From positions 33,906,186-33,970,185 of the forward strand of contig JAGTTD010000002.1 of the NCBI GenBank assembly GCA_018398585.1: 64,000 nt of DNA, in the 5' to 3' direction. Origin of the DNA: Simmondsia chinensis (lineage: Eukaryota > Streptophyta > Magnoliopsida > Caryophyllales > Simmondsiaceae). Position 1 is the first letter of the stretch. Each line of letters starts with the position of its first letter. Below, piece by piece: positions 55,058-64,000 of this stretch. Below the pieces are notes generated by a model, which saw nothing but the letters and a program-made list of their open reading frames with translations, searched no databases and was not told the origin of the DNA. A program made the position numbers and the translations under genes.

Positions 55058-58000
55058 CTGAAATAAAAGAAGAACATCACAAACCCCAAGATTAAACCTA
55101 TGCTACACCATTAAAACAAACCATGCAAGTTCTATGATTAAGCATACACCACTAATGACTTGAAACACACCTAGACAAGTTAATTTCACACAATTAAAAC
55201 CTACCATACAAGGTGTATGATTGATCATACACCATTAATTATAGTAAATAGTTGATTTTACACGGTTAAAACCTACCATACACGGTGTATGGTTAAACAT
55301 ACATCACTAATCGGTAGAAACACACATAAACTAGTTGGTTTCACACTATTAAAAGCAATTATACACGGTGTATGATTAATCACACACCACTGTTTACTTA
55401 CCCCACAAAAACACAAGTTGGTTTCACACTATTAAAAGCAATCAAGTATATGATTAATCACACACCACTGTTTACTTACCACACAAAAACACAAGTTGGT
55501 TTTACACCATTAAAACCAATCATACACCATGTATGATTGATCATACACCACTAATTACTTAATACACACAAACACAATTTGGTTTTACACCATTAAAACA
55601 AATCATACACGGTTTATGATTGGTCATACACCACTAATTACTTATAAAACATCTACACAAGTTGGTTTTACACCATTAAAACCAATCATACACCGTATAC
55701 GATTGATCATACACCACTAATTACTTAAAAAATATCTACACAAGTTAATTTTACACCATTCAAACCTATCATACACAGTGTATGATTAATCATACACCAC
55801 TAATTACATAAAAAACATCTACACAAGTTAGTTTTACACCATTAAAACGGATCATACACCGTGTATGATTGATCATACACCACTAATTACTGAAAATACT
55901 TCTACACAAGTTCGATTTACACCATTAAAACGAATCACACACCGTGTATGATTGACCATACAACACTAATTACTTAAAAAACATCTACACAATTTCGTTT
56001 TACACCATTAAAACCAATCATACACCGTGTATGATTGATCATATACCACTAATTACTTAAAAAATATCCACACAAGTTCTTTTTACACCATTAAAACCAA
56101 TCATACACAGTGTATGATTGATCATACACCACTAATTATTTAAAAAACATATACACTAGTTGCTTTTACACCATTAAAACCAATCATACACCGTGTATGA
56201 TTGAATATACACCACTAATTACTTAAAAAACATCTACACAAGTTGATTTTACACCACTAAAACCAATCATATACCGTGTATGATTGATAATACACCACTA
56301 ATTTCTTAAAAAACATCTACACAAGTTAATTTACACCATTCAAACCTATCATACACAATGTATGATTGATCATACACCACTAATTACTAAAAAAACATCT
56401 ACACAAGTTGGTTTCACACCATTAAAACGAATCATACACCATGTATGATTGATCATATACCACTAATTACTTGAAAAACATCAACACAAGTTCGTTTTAC
56501 ACCATTAAATCCAATCATACACCGTGTATGATTGATCGTACACCATTAATTACTTAAAAAACATCTACACAAGTTAATTTTACACCATTCGAACCTATCA
56601 TACACAGTGTATGATTGATCATACACAACTAATTACTTAAAAAACATCTACACAAGTTCGTTTTACACCATTAAAACGAATCATACACCGTGTATGATTG
56701 ATCATACACCACTAATTACTGAAAATACTTCTACACAAGTTCGATTTACACCATTAAAACGAATCACACACCGTGTATTATTGATCATACACCACTAATT
56801 ACTTAACACACACAAACACAATTGGTTTTACACCATTAAAACAAATCATACACTGTGTATGATTGATCATATACCACTAATTACTTAAAAAACATCCACA
56901 CAAGTTCTTTTTACACCATTAAAACCAATCATCCACAGTGTATGATTGATCATGCACCACTAATTATTTAAAAATCATATACACTGGTTGCTTTTGCACC
57001 ATTAAAACCAATCATACACCGTGTATGATTGAAAATATACCACTAATTACTTAAAAAACATCTACACAAGTTGATTTAACTGAATTAAATCCAATCGTAC
57101 ACCGTATATGATTAATCATACACCACTAATTACTTAAAAAACGTCTACCCAAGATGGATTTACACCATTAAAACTAATCATACACCTTGTGTGATTGATC
57201 ATACACCACTAATTTCTTTAAAAACATCTACACAAGTTCGTTTTACACCTTTAAAACGAATCATACACCGTGTATGATTGATCATACACCACTAATTACT
57301 TGAAAAAAATCTACACAAGTTCGTTTTACACCATTAAAACGAATCATATACCATGTATGATTGATCATACACCACTAATTACTTAAAAAAACATCTACAC
57401 AAGTTCGTTTTACACCATTGAAACCAATCATACACCGTGTATGATTGATCCTAAGCCACTAAGTACTTAAAAAACATCTACACGAGTTCTTTTTACACGA
57501 TTACAACCAATCATACACAGTGTGTAATTGATCATACACCACTAATTACCTAAAAAACAACCACACCAGTTGCTTTTACATCATTAAAACCAATCATACA
57601 CCATGTATGATTAATCATACAACACTAATTACTTAACACACACAAACACAATTTGGTTTTACTCCATTAAAACAAATCATACATAGTGTATGATTGGTCA
57701 TACACCACTAATTACTTATAAAACATCCACACAAGTTGGTTTTACACCATTAAAACCAATCATACACCGTATATAATTGGTCATACACCACTAATTACTT
57801 AAAAAACATCTACACAAGTTTGTTTATACCATTAAAACCAATCATATACCGTGTATGATTGATAATACAGTACTAATTTCTTAAAAAACATCTACACAAG
57901 TTCGTTTTACACCATTAAAACGAATCATACACCGTGTATGATTGATCATATACCACTAATTACTTGAAAAACATCTACACAAGTTCGTTTACACCATTAA

Positions 58001-61000
58001 AACGAATCATACACCGTGTATGATTGATCATACACCGTGTATGATTGATCATACAGCACTAATTACTTAAAAAAACATCTACACAAGTTCGTTTTACACC
58101 ATTGAAACCCATCATACACCGTGTATGATTGATCATAAACCACTAATTACTTAAAAAACATCTACACGAGTTCTTTTTACACGATTATAGCCAATCATAC
58201 ACAGTGTGTAATTGATCATACACCACTAATTACTTAAAAAACATCTACACCAGTTGCTTTTACACCATTAAAACCAATCATACACAATGTATGATTGAAA
58301 ATACACCACTAATTACTTAAAAAATATCTACACAAGTTGATTTCACAGAATTAAATCCAATCATACACCGTTTATGAGTGATCATACACCACTAATTACT
58401 TAAAAAACGTTTACCCAAGTTGGTTTTATACCATTAAAACTAATCATACACCTTGTATGATTGATCATACACCACTAATTACATAAAAAAATCTACACAA
58501 GTTCGTTTTACACCATTAAAATCAATCATACACCGTGTATGATTAATCATACACCACTAATTACTTAAAAAATATCTACACAAGTTAATTTTACACCATT
58601 CAAACCTATCATACACAGTAAATGATTGATCATACACCACTAATTACTTAAAAAACATCTACACAAGTTGGTTTTGTACCATTAAAACGAATCATACACC
58701 GTGTATGATTGATCATACACCACTAATTACTGAAAATACTTCTACACAAGTTCGATTTACACCATTAAAATGAATCACACACAGTGTACGATTGATCATA
58801 CAACACTAATTACTTAAAAAACATCTACACAATTTCGTTTACACCATTAAAACCAATCATACACCGTGTATGATTGATCATACACCACTAATTACTTAAA
58901 AAACGTTTACCCAAGATAGATTTACACCATTAAAACCAATCATACACCCCTAATTACTGAAAAGACGTCTACACAAGTTCGTTTTACACCAGTAAAACGA
59001 ATCATACACCGTGTATAATTGATCATACACCACTAATTACTTAAAAAATATCTACACAAGTTAGTTTTACACCATTAAAATGAATCATACACAGTGTATG
59101 ATTAATCATGCACCACTAATTACTTAAAATCCATCTACACAAGTTCGTTTTACACCATTAAAACGAATCATACACCGTGTATGATTGATCATACACCACT
59201 AATTATTTAAAAAATATCTACACTAGTTCGTTTTACACCATTAAAGCCAATCATACACTGTGTATGATTGATCATACGCCACTAATTACTTAAAAAATAT
59301 CTACACAAGTTATTTTTACACCATTGAAACCAATCATACACAGTATATGATTGATCATACGCCTTTAATTACTTGAAAAATATCTACACCAGTTGCTTTT
59401 ACACCATTAAAACCAATCATACACCGTATATGATTGAAAATACACCACTAATTACTTAAAAAACATATGCGCCAGTTGCTTTTACACCATTAAAACCAAT
59501 CATACACCATGTATCATTGAAAATACACCACTAATTACTTAAAAAACATCTACACAAGTTGATTTCACAGCATTAAATCCAATCATACACCGTGTATGAT
59601 TGATCATATACCACCAATTACTTAAAAAACGTCTATCCAAGTTAGTATTACACCATTAAAACCGATCATACACCTTGTATGATTGATCATACACCCCTAA
59701 TTAATTGAAAAATATCTACACAAGTTTGTTTTACACCATTAAAACCAATCATACACCGTGTATGATTGATCATACACCACTAATTACTTAAAAAAAATCT
59801 ACACAAGTTAAATTTACACCGTTCAAACCTATCATACACGGTGTATGATTGATCATACTCCACTAATTACTTAAAAACATCTACACAAGTTGGTTTTACA
59901 CCATTAAAACGAATTATACACTGTGTATCATTGATCATACACCACTAATTACTTAAAATACATCTACACAAGTTCGTTTTACAGCATTAAAATGAATCAT
60001 ACACCACTAATTACTTAAAAAACATAAACACAAGTTCGTTTTACACCATTAAAAGCATTCATACACCGTGTATGATTGATCATACACCACTAATTACTTA
60101 AAAAATATCTACACAAGTTCTTTTTACACCATTAAAACCAATTATACACAGTGTATGATTGATTACACACCATTAATTACTTAAAAAACATCTACACCTG
60201 TTGCTTTTACACCATTAAAACCAATCGTACATCGTGTATGATTGAAAATACACCACTTATTACTTAAAAAATATCTACACAAGTTAATTTCACAACTTTA
60301 AATCCAATCATACAACATGTATGATTGATCATACGCCACTTATTACTTAAAAAACGTCTACCCAAGTTCATTTTACACCATTAAAACCAATCATACACCA
60401 CTAATTACTTAAAAAACATCCACACAAATTCGTTTTACACCATTAAATCCAATCATACGCTGTGTATGATTGATCGTACACCACTAATTACTTAAAAAAC
60501 ATCTACACAAGTTAATTTTACACCATTCAAACCTATCATACACAGTGTATGATTGATCATACACAACTAATTACTTAAAAAACATCTACACAAGTTGGTT
60601 TTACACCCTTAAAACGATTCATACGCCGTGTATGATTGATCGTACACCACTAATTACTTAAAATACATCTACACAAGTTCGTTTTACACCATTTAAACGA
60701 ATCATACACCGTGCACCACTAATTACTTAAAAAACATCTACACAAGTTCATTTTGCTCCGTTAAAACCAATCATACACCGTGTATGATTGATCATATATC
60801 ACTAATTACTTAAAAAATATCTACACAAGTTCTTTTTACACCATTAAAACCAATCATACACGGTGTATGATTGATCATACACAACTAATTGCTTAAAAAC
60901 ATTTACACCGGTTGCTTTTACACCATTAAAACCAATCATACACCGTGTATGATTGAAAATACACCACTAATTACTTAAAATAACATCTACACAAGTTGAT

Positions 61001-61990
61001 TTCACAGCATTAAATCCAATCATACACAGTGTATGATTGATCATACACCACTAATTACTTAAAAAAAGTCTACCCAAGTTGGTTTTACACCATTAAAACC
61101 GATCATACACCTTGTATGATTGATCATACACCACTAATTACTTAAAAAAAGTCTACCCAAGTTGGTTTTACACCATTAAAACCGATCATACACTGTGTAT
61201 GATTGATCATACACCACTAATCACTTAAAAAATATCTACACAAGTTAATTTTACACCATTCAAACCTATCATATACAGTGTATGATTGATCATACACCAC
61301 TAGTTACTTAAAAAATATCTACACAAGTTGGTTTTACGCCATTAAAATGAATCATATACCTTGTATGCTTGATCATACACCACTAATTACTTAAAAAACA
61401 TCTACACAAGTTCATTTTACCCCATTAAAATGAATCATACACCGTGTATGATTGATCATACACCACTAATGACTTAAAACACACCTTACATGTTGATTTT
61501 ACACCATTACAACCTATCATACACAGTATATGACTAATTATACACCACTGTTTGTTGAAACACACTAGAAAACTTGGTTTTACACCATCAAAAGCAATCA
61601 TACACAGTGTATGATTGATCATGTACCACTAATGACTTAAAACACAAGCCGTGTATCATCAATCACCCACCATTTATGCTTCACCGTCAATATCTGCTTT
61701 CCACCCCCAAAATCCACACAACTTATAGAGAACTATCAATAAAAATCGATTCAATCACCGCACACATAAAATACCAAAAAGCAAGTAAAACGTCTACACA
61801 ATAAAGTTAATCAACCACTGAATCAACAATCAAACCAGGATAAAACACACTAGCCCTTACTCACAAAGCCACTAACACCAAAACCCTAAACCCTAAATAA
61901 AACCCTAACCAATACTATGCCCATACAACACACAAAACAAACGCATATTATACATTTTCCTACAAAATAACTTCGAAAATCAGTGCTCAC
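55058..61990 (-). other. Predicted 6.9-kb 5'-UTR intron of the ULP1 gene, filled by array 4
   Basis: On the minus strand the leader ends TTTCCGAAG|GTGAGCACTG (donor at 61989-61990) and the coding exon begins after TTCTTTTATTTCAG|ATG (acceptor at 55058-55059). Everything between is array 4 plus short flanks. This mirrors the transposase gene at the other end of the element. Confidence 0.6.
55085..61660. repeat. Array 4: ~83-bp palindromic tandem repeat, about 79 units
   Basis: A typical unit has TACACCACTAATTACTTAAA, AAACATCTACACAAGTTCGT, TTTACACCATTAAAACCAAT and CATACACCGTGTATGATTGA, then TCA. Spacing is very regular; a few units are shortened (about 60000, 60390, 60710) or have a doubled core (58005-58045). 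Variants such as GTTGCTTTTACACC recur at intervals, suggesting block duplications of several units. Confidence 0.93.
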
Positions 61991-62296
61991 CTTCGGAAAT
62001 GGTGATTAAACCCTAGATCGACGAAGAGAGCAAGGATGAAGTGAGCAAACAGACGATATCGCCGGACGAACGGGTCTTGCAGCAGATAGAGCAGCTAGAG
62101 GTTTACAACCGACGGGAACGAGAATCGCAGATGAAGTTAGAGGAGAAAGAGGATGAACGGGTGAGAGATAGAGGAGAGAGAGAATGAACGGATGAGAGAA
62201 AGAGGAGAGAGATAGTGGCTTGCAAAACACATTTAAAGGAGAGAGAAAACGGAAGGGAAGGGGGAGGGGGTAATTCAAAATTTACAGCTGTAAAAA
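61661..62296 (-). promoter_or_regulatory. Promoter/leader region of the ULP1 gene
   Basis: Between array 4 and the right TIR. It contains a telobox-like stretch AACCCTAAACCCTAAATAAA near 61880, inside the predicted intron, and a leader ending at the donor. A GA-rich block (about 62140-62270) corresponds to a CT-rich leader on the minus strand, parallel to the other end. Open frames here look like compositional artefacts. Confidence 0.45.
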
Positions 62297-62496
62297 TTAA
62301 ATGAGGAGAGAGAAGAGGGGGTAAAGTAACGGTTGGGCTACAAAACATTAAATGAGGAGAGAGAATGGGAGAGAGAGAGTGGACGGGTGGGGGATGAAGT
62401 GGGAGGGGTATTTTTGTCCAAAAGAGTCTATTTTGTGTTAAGGGGGTCTAAAAAAGATTAAATGGGGGGTTAGGGGTCTAATACGTACGATTTTCC
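62297..62496. repeat. MULE right terminal inverted repeat
   Basis: Inverted copy of 39935-40145; ends ACGTACGATTTTCC. It contains AGGGGTATTTTTGTCCAAAA and the doubled CATTAAATGAGGAGAGAGA. Confidence 0.92.
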
Positions 62497-62505
62497 ATTT
62501 TTATT

Positions 62506-63708
62506 TGCATAGTGGATGTTGAGGAATCAATGTCCTGGATTAGTACAGATAAAATTTGAAATATTAACCATAGAGTAGGTGTGAGCTACACATGAATTTG
62601 TTACTATTGTTAGAAAAATAAGAGAGTAATTAGAACTTAAGATGAATAAAATTGTTATGTCGTGAAGTTCATCATTGTCCAAGAGTCGTTTATGCCCGGG
62701 CACCGGTATAAATGGGGCCAAATAGCATTCCAGCCCCGATAGTTGATACGACGTTCGCCACTACAGTGTACTCTAAAGTAGTGGATTAGTACATGCTCCA
62801 ATCTTGCTTAGTTTTATAACAATAACATCGAATGTAGTTAGAAGATCATGGGAGAAGATGGAGATGTCTAGCAATAGGAAATGATCAATTTATATGCTCG
62901 ATTCATCTTCAATGTATTAACGGAGGAGATTAATGGTGGTCAAATGCCATAATGGAGGATACTAAGAGAACCTAATTTAATATTTACAACGGTCATAAAT
63001 GGTAACAAATGGTTATATAAAAAATATATTAGGTCATCCAAGTGAATATGCTCTCATCAAATATTTTATATATGACAAGTTTCGTATGAACATTGACAGG
63101 TCAACAATAGTTCCATATTAGCTCAATATCAAATGTCAGCAGCCTTATTCCAGCCATGATGCCAACGTGATTCCAAGGCGACAGCGTGAAGGCGCTTCTG
63201 TGGCTGCCTCATCTTCTCAACTTACTTCTCCGAGGCTGCTCGTTTTCTCGGCCACCACTGCACCTCAATTCAAGAGAAATAAAAGTGCACCATGATCAAT
63301 GCTAAGCAAAATAGAGGACTCCTCGAAACTCTTTCCTTTACTGTAAGTGATTGTATTTCGCTAGTGAACAAAATTCAATTTCCACTAGGACGTTATGGAA
63401 ATAAGCATCCCTGAATGACAATGGAAGAATCTGATTGATGATCAACTATTGCTAAAAGAAGCTAATCTAGGGAAGATGAGACAACAAAGGCATACTATAT
63501 TGCAAACAAATTGGCGCATTTTGAGTCTTGTCAATCAGGCATTGAGGAACTAGGGTTTTATTTCTGAGCATGCCATCAAAAGCTGATGAGCCTAGTTTGT
63601 TAAGGAATGAGCCATCAACGTTTTGTTTAAAGGTTCTTTGTGATGCAATGGGTAAGAAGCAGAGAGTCTGGAGGAATCCTCCAAAAGTTGGTGAATATGT
63701 CACGTTTA
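62506..63708. other. Flanking non-coding stretch
   Basis: No recognisable gene. A GC-richer piece at about 63150-63290 (frame with RQREGASVAASSSQLTSPR) might be a gene relic, but it has no start and is followed by many stops. Confidence 0.5.
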
Positions 63709-64000
63709 GCATGTTAGAAAAATAAAACAAAAATACAATGAAGAATTCAACGAGAAAAAGAAAACAAGACACAAGATTTACGTCTTTCAACCAATTGTCC
63801 CAATGTTCACTGAGTTACAAAAAATTTTGCACTACCTTTTTAGAAAAGCATAAGAGATATTTTCTCCTTCTCCCACATGAGGCATCACAAATCCTAGGTG
63901 AAAGTATATATCGCTAAACAATCTTGATGCACTTTAAAGCTTCGCACACAACCCTGGGCCCAAATTGAACCCAAAAACCCCTTGACTATGTAGACATTGA
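63709..64000 (-). mobile_element. Start of a copia-type LTR (runs out of the window)
   Basis: Begins TGTTAGAAAAATAAAAC and contains ACAAGACACAAGATTTACGT, a block seen near one end of many plant copia LTRs. No primer site was recognised to its left, so orientation rests on the LTR block alone. Confidence 0.45.

Larger units (their letters stand above)
39935..62496. mobile_element. Giant Mutator-like element (22.6 kb) with mudrA and ULP1-type genes
   Basis: Ends are near-identical inverted repeats (about 211 and 200 bp) starting GGAAAATCGTAYG. The flanks ATTTATATT (39926-39934) and ATTTTTATT (62497-62505) agree in 8 of 9 bases, as for a 9-bp Mutator TSD. Inside are a mudrA-type transposase gene (+) and a DUF1985-ULP1 gene (-) pointing at each other. 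Long tandem arrays of an ~83-bp palindromic unit make up over half the length. ULP1-bearing MULEs are known (KI/Kaonashi in Arabidopsis, CUMULE in melon). The size and the array architecture are unusual. Confidence 0.9.

Noticed and set aside
40498..61660. Regular repeats as a CRISPR array
   Set aside because: The whole 83-bp unit repeats with gradual drift and there are no unique spacers; the context is a plant transposon.
55085..61660. Centromeric or subtelomeric satellite
   Set aside because: The arrays end inside one TIR-bounded element and are interrupted by exons with splice signals.
62006..62348. Serine/leucine/proline-rich minus-strand frames
   Set aside because: Come from the GA/CT-rich leader and TIR; they do not fit the splice model of the ULP1 gene.
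39935..62496. Helitron or LTR element
   Set aside because: Clear inverted termini, a 9-bp TSD and a mudrA transposase; no Rep/helicase, no RT, no direct terminal repeats.
63467..63790. Hydrophobic minus-strand frame of 107 codons
   Set aside because: Runs into a copia LTR and has no recognised domain; probably chance.

Overview
This is a window of repeat-rich nuclear DNA from a flowering plant, probably a eudicot. It has no bacterial features and no host gene I can recognise. Nearly everything datable is a transposable element or an old viral insert. Evidence for a plant: Ty1/copia and Ty3/gypsy elements primed by initiator tRNA-Met, RTE-clade LINEs with an Au/TS-type SINE tail, hAT and Mutator-like DNA transposons, and a decayed caulimovirid. 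Species cannot be named from the sequence.

Layout. 1-2157: minus-strand copia gag/protease remnant with its primer site and LTR, then a 23-bp perfect inverted repeat. 2160-9771: decayed copia element; a 5S-rRNA-headed SINE sits in its 5' LTR and an RTE LINE with perfect target-site duplication (TSD) in its body. 9772-16361: old repeats, a 399-bp Mutator-type MITE, two AT-rich elements in tandem (one split by a second RTE LINE) and a copia LTR. 16766-20956: non-coding unit bounded by ~150-bp direct repeats. 21667-26714: complete but mutated chromovirus-like gypsy element. 28220-39756: endogenous caulimovirid with order coat protein, movement protein, protease-RT-RNase H, transactivator; it is split by a 5.3-kb hAT element, itself split by a 2.26-kb solo LTR.

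39935-62496 is the centre of interest: one 22.6-kb Mutator-like element (MULE) with ~200-bp terminal inverted repeats and an imperfect 9-bp TSD. It has two convergent genes: a mudrA-type transposase on the plus strand, and on the minus strand a multi-exon DUF1985/ULP1-like cysteine protease gene as in KI/CUMULE-type MULEs. Over half of it is tandem arrays of an ~83-bp unit built on a 19-bp palindrome. By GT-AG signals, one array fills the 5' leader intron of each gene and a third fills an internal ULP1 intron; a fourth lies between the genes. Transposase and protease both carry nonsense or active-site changes, so this copy looks disabled though not ancient.

62497-64000: non-coding flank and the start of another copia LTR. 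Functions are inferred from motif reading only; no database search was possible.
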